The notes: generated from the sequence alone by a model not told the origin. 64,000 bases of DNA from Streptomyces sp. Ru62 (GCF_002920615.1 NZ_PQSU01000028.1:1-64000); one strand, 5' to 3'. Positions 52,324 to 61,007 are shown, counted from the first letter of the stretch. Made by a program: numbers and translations.

Positions 52324-53448
52324 TCAGTCCGGCCACACGCCGGTGGCCAGGAACGTGTCGACCGCGGCGGTGTACGGCGTGATGTCCAGCCCCTGCTGTG
52401 CGAGCCACGCGTCCGAGTAGTACTTGTCCAGGTACCGGTCGCCCGGGTCGCACAGCAGCGTGACGACGCTGCCCGTACGCCCCTCGGCCACCATCTCGGC
52501 GACGATCTTCAGCGCACTCCACAGACCGGTGCCCGTGGAGCCGCCCGCCTTCCGGCCGATGGCCGCTTCCAGGGCCCGTACGGCGGCGACACTGGCCGCG
52601 TCCGGGACCTTCATCATCCGGTCGATCGCGCCGGGCACGAAGCTCGGCTCCATGCGCGGCCGGCCGATGCCCTCGATCCGGGAGCCGCAGTCGCAGGTGA
52701 CGTCCGGGTCGCCGGCCGTCCAGCCCTCGAAGAAGCAGGAGTTGTCCGGGTCGGCGACGCAGATACGGGTGTCGTACTGCATGTAGTGGACGTAGCGCGC
52801 GAGGGTCGCGGAGGTGCCGCCGGTGCCCGCCGTGGCGACGATCCAGGCGGGCTCCGGGAACCGCTCCCACTGCAACTGCCGGAAGATCGACTCGGCGATG
52901 TTGTTGTTGCCGCGCCAGTCCGTCGCGCGTTCGGCGTAGGTGAACTGGTCCATGTAGTGGCCGCCGGTCTCCACCGCGAGGCGGGCCGACTCCTCGTACA
53001 TCTTCCGGGAGTCGTCCACGAAGTGGCACCGTCCGCCGTGGAACTCGATCAGGCGGATCTTCTCCGCGCTCGTCGTGCGCGGCATGACCGCGATGAAGGG
53101 CACGCCGATCAGCTTCGCGAAGTAGGCCTCGGAGACCGCGGTCGAGCCGCTCGACGCCTCGATCACCGGGCGGTCCGGGCGGATCCAGCCGTTGCAGAGG
53201 CCGTAGAGGAACAGGGAACGGGCGAGCCGGTGCTTGAGACTGCCGGTGGGATGGGTGGATTCGTCCTTGAGGTAGAGGTCGATACCCCACCGCTCGGGCA
53301 GCGGGAAGCGCAGCAGGTGCGTGTCCGCCGATCGGTTCGCGTCGGCCTGAACCTTGCGGACGGCCTCTTTCAGCCAGCCGCGGTAGGCGGGATCACTGCG
53401 GTCGACGTCGAGGGTGGCGCCGGTGCTGATCTGGGGAGGGGTGCTCAC
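52324..53448 (-). CDS. cds1: PLP-dependent cysteine synthase/Cds1-type desulfhydrase
   Basis: Fold type II PLP enzyme of 374 aa. The Schiff-base lysine is in ESTHPTGSLKHRL. The phosphate-binding GTGGTSATLARY and the substrate loop EASSGSTAVSEAY are present. Sequence and length are closest to actinobacterial Cds1, which releases sulfide from cysteine, rather than to CysK or CysM. The conserved TCDCGSRIEGIGRPR motif supports Cds1. GTG 53448 has AAGGAG 8 nt upstream. It ends downstream of the conservon promoter region. A role in cysteine breakdown and sulfide production is likely; synthase activity cannot be excluded. Confidence 0.85.
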   Translation of the reverse strand: MSTPPQISTGATLDVDRSDPAYRGWLKEAVRKVQADANRSADTHLLRFPLPERWGIDLYLKDESTHPTGSLKHRLARSLFLYGLCNGWIRPDRPVIEASSGSTAVSEAYFAKLIGVPFIAVMPRTTSAEKIRLIEFHGGRCHFVDDSRKMYEESARLAVETGGHYMDQFTYAERATDWRGNNNIAESIFRQLQWERFPEPAWIVATAGTGGTSATLARYVHYMQYDTRICVADPDNSCFFEGWTAGDPDVTCDCGSRIEGIGRPRMEPSFVPGAIDRMMKVPDAASVAAVRALEAAIGRKAGGSTGTGLWSALKIVAEMVAEGRTGSVVTLLCDPGDRYLDKYYSDAWLAQQGLDITPYTAAVDTFLATGVWPD

Positions 53449-53753
53449 GGCGGGGCTCCTTACGCTGCTCGCCGACGGCGCCTCGCGCGGGCCGGCAGAT
53501 CGAGCATAGGCACCTTTCCCACCGCTTCCCACCTGCATAAACGCATCTTTGAGCCACCCAAAGGCGCGCTGGGGCACGGACGTGCGAGCCGATGGGGGGC
53601 GCACGGACGCCAGTGCTTCGGGCGACTGTCGCACGCGCCCCGCGCGCACTGGTGCTCCACGCCGAGCCGGGGCAGACTGCACGCGACGGGACGACCGTCC
53701 CGGACGGAAGCGCACCAGGGAACCACGGGAACACCGCGAGGGGGCGGCCAGAC
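53449..53753. other. Divergent intergenic region
   Basis: These 305 bp separate the Cds1-type gene from a divergent hypothetical gene. A locally AT-rich stretch around 53505-53555 is the likely promoter area for the minus strand. No gene or structured RNA is evident. Confidence 0.4.
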
Positions 53754-54077
53754 ATGGCGGAACCGGAGTTCACGGCCACAGGCGTGCGCATCGGCAAACG
53801 CCTGCGTTCGCTCACCCGGGCCGGCCAGGTCCGGATCAGCGACGGCAGGCTGCAGTTGCTCACCAGTTACGGCAGCGAGATAGACAGCGCGCCGGTGCAG
53901 GCGGTGCGCGCGTCCAAGCCGTGGTTCGTACCGGACGACCGGGCGCTCGCCGACGTCAACGGCACGCGGTACCTGCTGACGATGGGCGCGCGCGATCCCG
54001 CGCCGGGCCGGCCGGGGCCGCCCGCGGCACGGCGGTTCGTCGAGGCGGTCCGCCGGGCGGCGGGGCGCGGCGGCTGA
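53754..54077 (+). CDS. Conserved hypothetical protein
   Basis: A 107-aa protein with a compact beta-strand-rich core (TGVRIGKRLRSLTRAGQVRI, then RLQLLTSYGSEIDSAPVQAV, then TRYLLTMGARDP). This order of short strands could form a small PH-like barrel, but I do not recognise a named family. The C-terminus is Arg/Ala-rich. No signal peptide. GAGGGGG lies about 9 nt before ATG 53754. Function unknown. Confidence 0.65.
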   Translation: MAEPEFTATGVRIGKRLRSLTRAGQVRISDGRLQLLTSYGSEIDSAPVQAVRASKPWFVPDDRALADVNGTRYLLTMGARDPAPGRPGPPAARRFVEAVRRAAGRGG

Positions 54078-54102
54078 GGAGGCGCCGGCCGCGGACGCCG
54101 GC

Positions 54103-54222
54103 CGGCGGTCGGTGGCGCGCCCTGAGCAGCGGTCGGCCGCACACGCTGACCGGCGGTCGGTCATCCATGCTGAACGGCGGTCGGTCACACACGCCGAGCG
54201 GCGGTCGGTCGCGGCGAGTTGC
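54103..54222. repeat. Five copies of a 24-bp tandem repeat
   Basis: CGGCGGTCGG (one copy CAGCGGTCGG) starts at 54103, 54127, 54151, 54175 and 54199, exactly 24 bp apart. The variable half reads near TCACACACGCTGA. The array fills part of the 325-bp gap between a hypothetical gene and the ATPase gene at 54403. In one frame it would encode an eight-residue repeat (ERRSVTHA). No start and RBS support that as protein. Confidence 0.85.
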
Positions 54223-54402
54223 GGGAGCGCATCCGCTGCGCCACGCTGGTCTCACGTCACTCTGGGTTTACCGGCGATAACGCTGCGAACCAGCCCGCCG
54301 GCCACGACAGCAGGCGGACGTTTGGACGCAAGCACCCTGCTGGATCCGTTGTTCTCCGTGTTCTTCCGGTTCCTCCGGACCTCACATCGGGGAGTCGCAG
54401 CC

Positions 54403-55209
54403 GTGATCAGTCACCCAAGCAGGCACTGCACGGTGGAGCTCCAAGCCCTGCCGTCGCGGATCGGCCAGGTCCGCAGAATCGTATCTGCGCAGTTGCGCTA
54501 CTGGCATATGGACCCGTTGATAGACCGGGCCGCACTCGGTGTGACGGAGTTGCTGAGCAACGTCCACCGGCACGCCCGGCCCGACAAGTCGTGCACCGTC
54601 GAGCTGGAACTGCTGCCGGACCGGCTCACGGTCTCGGTGCGCGACCACGATCCGCGTCTTCCGGTGCCGGCCGACGCCACGGAGGCGACGGGCACCACTC
54701 CGCTGGCCACCTGTGGGCGAGGCCTGGCCATGGTGGCCGCGGTCAGCGAGAGCTGGGGCGCCCGGCCGGACGGCGAGGACGGCAAGGTCGTCTGGTTCAC
54801 CCTCCCGGCCCCGGCAACGGCCCGCAGCCATCCGTCGGGGTCGCCGCGGAGGGCGGTATGGGCCGCGCCGACACCGGCTGTCCCCACGAGGGCGGTCGCA
54901 CCGACACAGGCGGCTGTCCCGGGGGAGGCGGTTCTCCCGACCGAGGCGCCTGTCCCGGCGGGGGCGGTTCTCCCGGCGGGGCCGACCGGCTCGGGGCCGT
55001 GCGTGGCTCCGGCAGCCCCGGTACCGGCGAGCGCCACGCCCCTGACAAGTCCCGCGCCCCCGCCCCTCCGCCGTACCGCACCCGCCGGAAGCGCGGCGCC
55101 CGTCGCCGCCACGGCCACGGCGCCGGTCGGGGCGCCCCCACCCGCCGCCGGGTCCGCCCCCACCCCGACCGAAACGGCCCCACCCGCCCGGTCAGCCGTG
55201 CCTTCCTGA
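54403..55209 (+). CDS. RsbW/anti-sigma-type ATP-binding protein with Pro/Ala-rich tail
   Basis: HATPase_c_2 protein (268 aa). The ATPase domain (about 8-140) has the N-box LGVTELLSNVHRHARP, the VSVRDHDPRLP strand and the glycine loop CGRGLAMVAAV. The remaining 125 residues are Ala/Pro/Val/Thr-rich and probably disordered. Streptomyces has many such stand-alone anti-sigma or kinase-like proteins working with SpoIIE phosphatases. GTG 54403 has GGGGAG about 8 nt upstream; upstream in-frame starts run through the 24-bp repeat array. Predicted role: control of an anti-anti-sigma or sigma factor not encoded here. Confidence 0.85.
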   Translation: MISHPSRHCTVELQALPSRIGQVRRIVSAQLRYWHMDPLIDRAALGVTELLSNVHRHARPDKSCTVELELLPDRLTVSVRDHDPRLPVPADATEATGTTPLATCGRGLAMVAAVSESWGARPDGEDGKVVWFTLPAPATARSHPSGSPRRAVWAAPTPAVPTRAVAPTQAAVPGEAVLPTEAPVPAGAVLPAGPTGSGPCVAPAAPVPASATPLTSPAPPPLRRTAPAGSAAPVAATATAPVGAPPPAAGSAPTPTETAPPARSAVPS

Positions 55210-55713
55210 CCCGCTGAGGTTCCCTTCCGGCCACTGCGTCGCCCAGCCCACGGGTAGCCTCCCGGCCCACCACACCTCCGGCCGCGGCCGGGAGCACCGG
55301 ACCGTCAGGAGTCCGCCACCCCACCCCTCGGGGGACACGGCACCAGTGCGGGCCGCCCCTGAAGAGGCGGCCCGCTTCGGTGCCCCCGCGACCGCGATGC
55401 CCTCCCCCGCGCCATGGCCGGACAGGCCGAGCCGGCACCCGAGGACAACGCGGCGCCTCGGCCCTGGCAGAGAGCCCCTCGACAAGGAACGGGGAGCCCA
55501 GGGCCTCCTCGCCGTCCTCCGCCGCGCCCGTGGTCGAGGAGCCCGGCCCTGTCGGCCCCCGGGGGGAACCGGGCCCGGCCGACGAACGCGGGCCCGCCGG
55601 GGAAACCAGGCCCGACCGAAGAGCGCGACCCCGCTCAAAGCCGGGTCCGGCCGAGGAACGCGGTCCCTCCAGGCACCCAGTCTCGGCCACGGCCCGTGCC
55701 GCGGTGGCCGTGC
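55210..55713. other. Convergent intergenic region with degenerate repeats
   Basis: About 500 bp between two converging genes. No gene is supported. A degenerate unit resembling CCGGCCGAGGAACGCGG recurs at 55574, 55611 and 55646 (37 and 35 bp apart). The long open frames here are products of high GC. Confidence 0.5.
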
Positions 55714-56007
55714 TCAGACCGCGCCGCCCTTTCCTGTGCCGCCGAACTGCTCCTCCAGGACGGACAGACGGCGCCAGTACTCGTCCTCGTCGATCTCGCC
55801 GGAGGCGAAGCGGCGGCCGAGGACCGCGAGCGGTGAGTCGCCCGCCGGGCGTCCCGCGTCCACCGGCCGCCAGGGGCCGCCGCGCCCGCGCCGGGCGGTG
55901 CGGCGCAGCACGGTGACGGCGCCGGTCACGACGGCCGCCCAGATCAGCGGGACGAACAGGATCCACGGGCCGGGTCCGCCGCCGTCCCAGTGCGCCAAGG
56001 TCTGCAT
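55714..56007 (-). CDS. SHOCT-domain membrane protein
   Basis: A 97-aa protein with one transmembrane helix (about 14-35; WILFVPLIWAAVVTGAVTVL) and a C-terminal SHOCT motif (SPLAVLGRRFASGEIDEDEY, then RRL). SHOCT domains are short C-terminal oligomerisation segments in small envelope proteins. The ATG at 56007 has GGAGAG 7 nt upstream. It diverges from the TetR gene, with the palindromic operator at 56161-56180 between them, so TetR may also control it. Function otherwise unknown. Confidence 0.85.
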   Translation of the reverse strand: MQTLAHWDGGGPGPWILFVPLIWAAVVTGAVTVLRRTARRGRGGPWRPVDAGRPAGDSPLAVLGRRFASGEIDEDEYWRRLSVLEEQFGGTGKGGAV

Positions 56008-56160
56008 CTCGGGTCTCTCCCTCGTCGGTCCGGGTCTTCGGTGATGTCCGAAGGCTCCCTCCGGCAGGGGGCCGGGGTCGTCGTGCGGCCGACGGCAGTG
56101 CGCGTACCTCGCGGGGAGTACGGCCGTGGCGCCGCGCTGCTCCCGGAGCGGGTGGCGGAC

Positions 56161-56180
56161 TGTAACTACTAGTATGTACA
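56161..56180. promoter_or_regulatory. TetR-type palindromic operator
   Basis: TGTAACTACTAGTATGTACA is a 20-bp palindrome with mismatches only at positions 5-6 and 15-16. It contains TAGTAT (56170-56175), a plausible -10 element for the TetR gene starting at 56189. A bound TetR dimer would block that promoter, giving autorepression. The ATG at 56174 lies inside the operator and is less likely as the start. Confidence 0.75.
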
Positions 56181-56188
56181 GTGAGCGT

Positions 56189-56764
56189 GTGAACACCTCG
56201 GAACGACTGATCGAGTCCACCCGCGAGCTGCTGTGGGAGCGCGGGTACGTGGGCACCAGCCCCAAGGCGATCCTGGAGCGCGCCGGGGCCGGCCAGGGCA
56301 GCATGTACCACCACTTCAAGGGCAAGCCGGACCTCGCCCTGGCGGCCATCCGCCGCACCGCCGACGAACTGCGGGCCACCGCCGAGGCCGTGCTGGGCGG
56401 GCCGGGCACGCCGTACGAGCGCATCGAGGCGTATCTGCTGCGCGAGCGTGATGTGCTGCGGGGCTGTCCGGTCGGCCGGCTGACCATGGACCCGGACGTG
56501 ATCGCGAGCGAGGAGCTGCGCGCGCCGGTCGACGCGACGATCGCCGCCATCCGGGAGCGGATCGCCGGGATCGTCGAAGAGGGCAAACAGCAGGGGCAGT
56601 TCGCGCCCGGCCTGGACGGCGGGGAGATCGCCGCGGCCGTCCTGGCGACCGTGCAGGGCGGCTACGTCCTCGCCCGCGCGTCCGGCTCGCCGGCCGCCTT
56701 CGACGCGGGCGTGCGCGGTCTGCTCTCCCTGCTGGCACCTCCGACTCCCGGACCGGGGAACTGA
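56189..56764 (+). CDS. TetR-family transcriptional regulator
   Basis: A 191-aa repressor. The N-terminal HTH is clear (SERLIESTRELLWERGYVGT, SPKAILERAGAGQGSMYHHF) and the C-terminal helical ligand domain follows (about 60-190). GTG 56189 gives the usual short N-terminal arm and a nearly leaderless message from TAGTAT; ATG 56174 lies in the operator. It precedes a frameshifted cupin, a DUF4865 protein and a phosphotriesterase-like enzyme on the same strand, so it probably regulates that set and itself. Confidence 0.92.
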   Translation: MNTSERLIESTRELLWERGYVGTSPKAILERAGAGQGSMYHHFKGKPDLALAAIRRTADELRATAEAVLGGPGTPYERIEAYLLRERDVLRGCPVGRLTMDPDVIASEELRAPVDATIAAIRERIAGIVEEGKQQGQFAPGLDGGEIAAAVLATVQGGYVLARASGSPAAFDAGVRGLLSLLAPPTPGPGN

Positions 56765-56769
56765 GTCAC

Positions 56770-57170
56770 GTGCACATCACCGGACGACGTCCCGACACCC
56801 GGCGGGGCCCGGCGGAGAACGTCACCGGCACGGTCTGGCCGGCCGAGACGGCCGCCCCGCCGGCCCCGTCCCGGCTGCGCGTGCACCACGTCCGCTTCCC
56901 GCCCGGCGCGCAACCGGCCTGGCACCGGCATCCGCACGGACAGGTGCTGCCGTCCTGGAGGTCGAGGGGCCGGCGCGGCACAGGGGCGGCGAGGTGCAGG
57001 AACCGGGCGACACGGTGGGGATCGAGCCGGACGAACGGCACTGGCACGGTGCCGGGCCCCGCACCTTCATGACCCACCTGGCGGTGGTGGCCGCCGCGGA
57101 CGGCACGACGACCGGGCACGCGCACGTGACCGACCACCCCGCCCGAGCAGTGGCCGACTCCCCCGCCTGA
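56770..57170 (+). pseudogene. Frameshifted cupin-domain protein
   Basis: A cupin broken by a one-base loss near 56950. The first part (56770 on) runs FPPGAQPAWHRHPHGQVL, with the HxH metal motif. The frame then shifts; from 56952 the other frame reads VLEVEGPARHRGGEVQEPGD, then TVGIEPDERHWHGAGPRTFM and on to TGA 57168-57170. Restoring one base after CTG would give a protein of about 133 aa of the quercetin-dioxygenase-like cupin family. The GTG start lies 5 nt after the tetR stop. Like the break near 11675, this may be a real lesion or a sequencing error. Confidence 0.8.
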
Positions 57171-57185
57171 GAAGGGAATTCCGAG

Positions 57186-57764
57186 ATGCACGCCATGCAG
57201 TACGAGTTCACCCTGCCCGCCGACTACGACATGGGCATCATCCGCTCCCGGGTCGCCCGCGTCGGCCATCTGCTGGACGACTGGGACGGCCTCGGCGTCA
57301 AGACGTACGTGATGCGCGAACGCGGTGTGAACGGCTCGCCGGTGAACCAGTACGGTCCGTTCTACCTCTGGAACACCCTGGAGGGCATGAACAGCTTCCT
57401 GTGGGGCGGCGCCTTCCAGGGGCCCGTCGACGACTTCGGACGGCCCGCGGTGCGGCAGTGGACCGGTCTGGCCTTCGAGGAGGGCACCGCCGCCGCGCCG
57501 GCGTTCGCCGTGCGCCGGCGCCAACCGGTGCCGGACGGTGTGCGCTTGGCGCCCTTCATGGCGGACGCGGCGGCCGAGACCGAGCGGCTGGCGACGCGGG
57601 ACGGCGCGGTGCTCGCGGCGGCGGCCGTGGACACCCACGCCTGGGAGCTGGTGCACTTCTCCCTCTGGGAGCACGAGGCGCCCGAGGCCGAGGGGGACGT
57701 CTTCGAGGTGCTGCACCTGTCCGCACCCGGCCGGGACCGGCTCCCGCGCGGACGGCAGTGGTGA
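57186..57764 (+). CDS. DUF4865 family protein
   Basis: A 192-aa protein whose N-terminus (MQYEFTLPADYDMGIIRSRV and ARVGHLLDDWDGLGVKTYVM, then RERGVNGSPVNQYGPFYLWN) matches my recollection of DUF4865, a family often found with TetR regulators and cupins. No signal peptide or known catalytic motif; the fold may be ferredoxin-like (ABM-related). GAAGGGAATTCC lies upstream of ATG 57186. Its TGA overlaps the GTG of the phosphotriesterase-like gene, so the two are translationally coupled. Confidence 0.85.
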   Translation: MHAMQYEFTLPADYDMGIIRSRVARVGHLLDDWDGLGVKTYVMRERGVNGSPVNQYGPFYLWNTLEGMNSFLWGGAFQGPVDDFGRPAVRQWTGLAFEEGTAAAPAFAVRRRQPVPDGVRLAPFMADAAAETERLATRDGAVLAAAAVDTHAWELVHFSLWEHEAPEAEGDVFEVLHLSAPGRDRLPRGRQW

Positions 57765-58672
57765 CCCGCGTCCGTACGGTCCTCGGTGACATCCCGCCCG
57801 AGGAGCTGGGCGTGTGCGACGCGCACGACCATCTCTTCCTGCGCAGCCCGCGGTTGCCGGGTCAGGAGCTGGACGACCTCTGCGCCGCGCGGTCCGAGCT
57901 GACGGCCTTCCGCGCGGCGGGCGGGGCGGCCGTCGCGCAGTGGACGCCGTACGGCATGGGACGGCGGGCGGCGGACCTGCCGGAGCTGTCCCGCGCGACC
58001 GGGGTGCGGATCGTCTGCGCCACCGGACTGCACCAAGCGGCGCACTACGACCCCGAGTCGCTCGCCCGGCTGCGCGGCGGCCGGCTCGCCGACCTGTTCG
58101 TCTCCGAACTGACCGAGGGGATCGGCACGACCGGTGTGCGGGCCGGTTTCATCAAGGTGGCGGGCGGTTTCCACGGGCTCGACGCGCATGCCCGCCGCAC
58201 CATGGCGGCGGCGGCCGAGGCGCACCACGCCACCGGCGCCACCATCGCCGTACACCTGGAGCTGGGCACCGGCGCCCTGGACGTGCTGGACCTGCTGTGC
58301 GGGGAGTGGGACGTGCCGGGTGATCGGGTGATCCTGGGGCACCTGAACCGGTCGCCCGACCCGGTGACGCACCGGCAGGCCGCCGCGTCGGGCTGCTGGC
58401 TGGCCTTCGACGGCCCGTCCCGCGCCCACCACGCCACCGACTGGCGGATGCCGGAGGCCGTACGGGCCCTGGCGGAGGCCGGGTTCGGGAACCGGCTGCT
58501 GCTCGGCGGCGACACGGTGACCGCCGGGGCCCGCTCGGTCGACGGCGGGCCGGGGATGCCGTACCTGCTGCGCCGGGTACGGCAGCGGCTGGTCCAGGCG
58601 GTGGGGGCGGAGCTGGTGGACCGCGTCCTCACGGAGCACCCGGGGCGAGCGTTCGGGGTTGACTGGACCTGA
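57761..58672 (+). CDS. Phosphotriesterase-family metal hydrolase
   Basis: TIM-barrel amidohydrolase of 303 aa related to phosphotriesterase homology proteins. Metal ligands are H22 and H24 (DAHDH), K132 in AGFIKVAGG (the carbamylated-Lys position), His residues in HLELGTG and GHLNRSPD, and Asp in LLGGDT. The family includes lactonases and organophosphate hydrolases; lactone or ester hydrolysis is most likely. The GTG at 57761 overlaps the DUF4865 stop (GTGA). It is the last gene of the TetR-cupin-DUF4865 unit. Confidence 0.88.
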   Translation: MTRVRTVLGDIPPEELGVCDAHDHLFLRSPRLPGQELDDLCAARSELTAFRAAGGAAVAQWTPYGMGRRAADLPELSRATGVRIVCATGLHQAAHYDPESLARLRGGRLADLFVSELTEGIGTTGVRAGFIKVAGGFHGLDAHARRTMAAAAEAHHATGATIAVHLELGTGALDVLDLLCGEWDVPGDRVILGHLNRSPDPVTHRQAAASGCWLAFDGPSRAHHATDWRMPEAVRALAEAGFGNRLLLGGDTVTAGARSVDGGPGMPYLLRRVRQRLVQAVGAELVDRVLTEHPGRAFGVDWT

Positions 58673-58812
58673 GCGGGCCGTGGCCCGATCCCGTGGATCC
58701 CTGTCCCTCCGGACGGTTTCGCCGCCGGCCGTGGCCGGGAGGATGGGAGCCGACGGAGCACGAGAGTCACCGATCACCGACCACCGACCGCTGTCCGAAG
58801 GGACGGGAGAGC

Positions 58813-59112
58813 ATGGGCCTGGAGATGCGCGCCCGCTGCGAGCGCTGTGAGACCACCGCGCTGCCACCGGACGGTCCGGCCCGTATCTGCTCGTACGAGT
58901 GCACGTTCTGCGAGGCGTGCGGAGCGGCCCTGGGTCAGGTCTGCCCCAACTGTGGCGGCGAACTCGTGCCGAGGCCGCGCCGCGCGCCCGCGGCCACGGC
59001 CGCCGTGGCACGCGCCGGCGCCATCGGGGTGGGCGAGACCGGCCGGGCCCTCGTGCACGGCCTGAGCGACGGTGCCGGTGAGCGCGCTGACGGACACGCC
59101 GACCACCCATGA
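58813..59112 (+). CDS. DUF1272 zinc-ribbon-like protein
   Basis: A 99-aa protein with an N-terminal Cys-rich domain of DUF1272 type: CERCE, then CSYECTFCEACG, then CPNCGG. The paired cysteines should bind zinc. The C-terminal 45 residues are Ala/Gly-rich. GGGAGAGC lies a few nt before ATG 58813. The function of this widespread small family is unknown. It stands alone between the phosphotriesterase-like gene and a hypothetical gene. Confidence 0.88.
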   Translation: MGLEMRARCERCETTALPPDGPARICSYECTFCEACGAALGQVCPNCGGELVPRPRRAPAATAAVARAGAIGVGETGRALVHGLSDGAGERADGHADHP

Positions 59113-59292
59113 CCTCCGCGGCCTCCTCCAGAGGGTCGGACACGCGCCGGACGACGGCACGCACCCGCACGGCTCTGCCGGCCCGACCCCACCCCGACGG
59201 CCGTCGCGCCGGCGGAGCCGGAGGCGGGGCCCGTTGTCAGTGCCGTGTCCTACGCTGCCCGTGATCGGTGAACGTGGGGCGGGAGGCGTGTG

Positions 59293-59715
59293 ATGGGTGG
59301 CAACGCATGGTGTCACGTGGGGCGGTATCAGCCCGATCTGGCGGCGGCGTTCCGGCAGGAGCAGGAGGCGGAGCTGGCGCGGGACGACCACGGCTTCCCG
59401 GGACGTAGCGTCGAGGAGCTGTGGGGGGACACGGAGTGGATGGAGTACGTCTACACCGGTGGTACGGCCTCGGTCCTCGACCAGGCGGTCATGGTGGAGC
59501 CCACGGACACCGAAGGCGGGCCCTTCATGCGGCCGTTGACCGACGCCGAGGTCAGAGCCTGGGCACCTGACGGCCGGCCGACGCACGCCGCATGGCTCGA
59601 CGCGCTGGACTCGGACCGGCTGTCCTTCCCCGACCGCGCCTGCGGGAACTGCACGGTGCTGTACGACGAGAACGGCCCGGCGGGGATCGCGTACTGGGGC
59701 GTCACCGCGGACTAG
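59293..59715 (+). CDS. Conserved hypothetical protein
   Basis: A 140-aa soluble protein. The N-terminus (NAWCHVGRYQPDLAAAFRQE) and body (SVEELWGDTEWMEYVYTGGT, WLDALDSDRLSFPDRACGNC) have the composition of a real Streptomyces protein, but I do not recognise a family. GGGAGG lies about 8 nt before ATG 59293; GTG 59290 is adjacent. Its TAG shares the CTAG palindrome (59712-59715) with the stop of the convergent ROK gene. Function unknown. Confidence 0.75.
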   Translation: MGGNAWCHVGRYQPDLAAAFRQEQEAELARDDHGFPGRSVEELWGDTEWMEYVYTGGTASVLDQAVMVEPTDTEGGPFMRPLTDAEVRAWAPDGRPTHAAWLDALDSDRLSFPDRACGNCTVLYDENGPAGIAYWGVTAD

Positions 59716-60959
59716 TCGCTCCCGGCCAGCGCCTCCAGTGGATCGTCCAGCACCGGCTGCCAGGCCAGTTCCGCCGCGCCGACCAGACTGTTGTGGTCCA
59801 GGGTGCACGGCAGGATGGGGACGCCCCCGCTCTGGCCCCACAGGCTGCGGTCGGCGACCACCGCGCGCAGCCGGCCGGGGTCCGCGGCCAGCAGGGTGCG
59901 GTGCAGACCGCCGAGGATGATGCGGTCCGGGTTGAGGATGTTGACCAGGCCGGCCAGGCCGAGGCCGAGACGGTCGATGAGGACCTCTGCGGCCCTGCGC
60001 ACGGCCGGGTCGTCGTACTGGGTGCGCAGCAGGTCGCCTGCCTGCTGGACGAGTGACACCTCGGGGCCGGGCTCCCGGCCCGCCTCCACGAGCAGGGCCA
60101 GCGGGTCCGCCTCGACGTCCAGGCAGCCCCGGCTGCCGCAGTGGCAGGGGCGGCCCTCGGGGTTGACGGTGAGGTGGCCGACCTCCAGCGCGAGCCCCGA
60201 ACTGCCCGTGTGCAGACGACCGTCCAGGACGAGCGCGCCACCGACGCCCCGGTGCCCGGTGGCCACGCACAGCAGATCCCGCGCGCCCCGGCCGGCGCCG
60301 TGCCGGTGTTCGGCGAGGGCGGCGAGGTTGACGTCGTTGCCCGCGAACGCGGGTCCGCCGATGCCCGCGGCCCGCACGCGCTCCGCGAAGATCTCCCGGA
60401 CGGGGGCGCCCGCGGGCCAGGCCAGGTGCAGTGGGTTGAGGGCCAGACCGGCGGGTTCGGCGACGGCGGACGGCACCGCGAGCCCGGCGCCCACACAGCG
60501 CCTCCCGGTGCTGCGCAGCAGCTCCGCGCCCGCCTCGACCACGGAGCCGAGCACCTTCGCGGGGTCGGCGTCGACGGTCTCGCAGCCGGGCGCGGTCGCC
60601 ACGATCCGTCCGCCGAGGCCGACCAGCGCGGCCCGGAAGCCGTCGGCGTGGATCTGCGCCGCGAGCGCGACCGGCCCGTCCTCGGCGACCTCCAGCCGGT
60701 GCGAGGGGCGCCCCTGGGAGCCGGCCGCCGAACCGGGCCGGGCGTCCACGCGGATCAGGCCCAGCGCCTCCAGCTCGGCGGCGACCGCGCCGGCCGTCGC
60801 CCGGGTGACGCCGAGTTCGGCGGTGAGCACGGCGCGGGTCGGCGCCCGTCCGGTGTGCACCAGCTCCAGCGCCGGCCCGAGCGCCCCGCGCCCGCGGTCC
60901 AGCCGCGCCCTTGACGTGGTCCTCTCCCCCGCTGCCCGGGGATCCGCCTTGCCGCTCAT
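59712..60959 (-). CDS. ROK-family transcriptional regulator
   Basis: A 415-aa ROK repressor. An N-terminal winged HTH (about 25-75; RAVLTAELGVTRATAGAVAA) precedes the sugar-kinase-like domain with the structural zinc motif EVGHLTVNPEGRPCHCGSRG followed by CLDV, and VNILNPDRIILGG. The family senses sugars or their phosphates and controls sugar-uptake or catabolic genes. The next minus-strand gene group contains a class II aldolase and a SIS protein, but they are more than 2 kb away and separated by other genes, so the target is uncertain. Confidence 0.92.
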   Translation of the reverse strand: MSGKADPRAAGERTTSRARLDRGRGALGPALELVHTGRAPTRAVLTAELGVTRATAGAVAAELEALGLIRVDARPGSAAGSQGRPSHRLEVAEDGPVALAAQIHADGFRAALVGLGGRIVATAPGCETVDADPAKVLGSVVEAGAELLRSTGRRCVGAGLAVPSAVAEPAGLALNPLHLAWPAGAPVREIFAERVRAAGIGGPAFAGNDVNLAALAEHRHGAGRGARDLLCVATGHRGVGGALVLDGRLHTGSSGLALEVGHLTVNPEGRPCHCGSRGCLDVEADPLALLVEAGREPGPEVSLVQQAGDLLRTQYDDPAVRRAAEVLIDRLGLGLAGLVNILNPDRIILGGLHRTLLAADPGRLRAVVADRSLWGQSGGVPILPCTLDHNSLVGAAELAWQPVLDDPLEALAGSD

Positions 60960-61007
60960 GAGGGCGAGTCTCCCATGATCCGCACCCCGGGTGGCCTGCG
61001 CCGCCGG

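Noticed and set aside
54112..54402. N-terminal extension of the anti-sigma-like ATPase through the 24-bp repeats
   Set aside because: The frame is open, but a good RBS precedes GTG 54403 and the ATPase fold starts there; the extension is repetitive.
55380..55916. Arg/Pro-rich open frame in the convergent gap
   Set aside because: It runs antisense into the SHOCT gene, has no RBS and follows the degenerate repeats.
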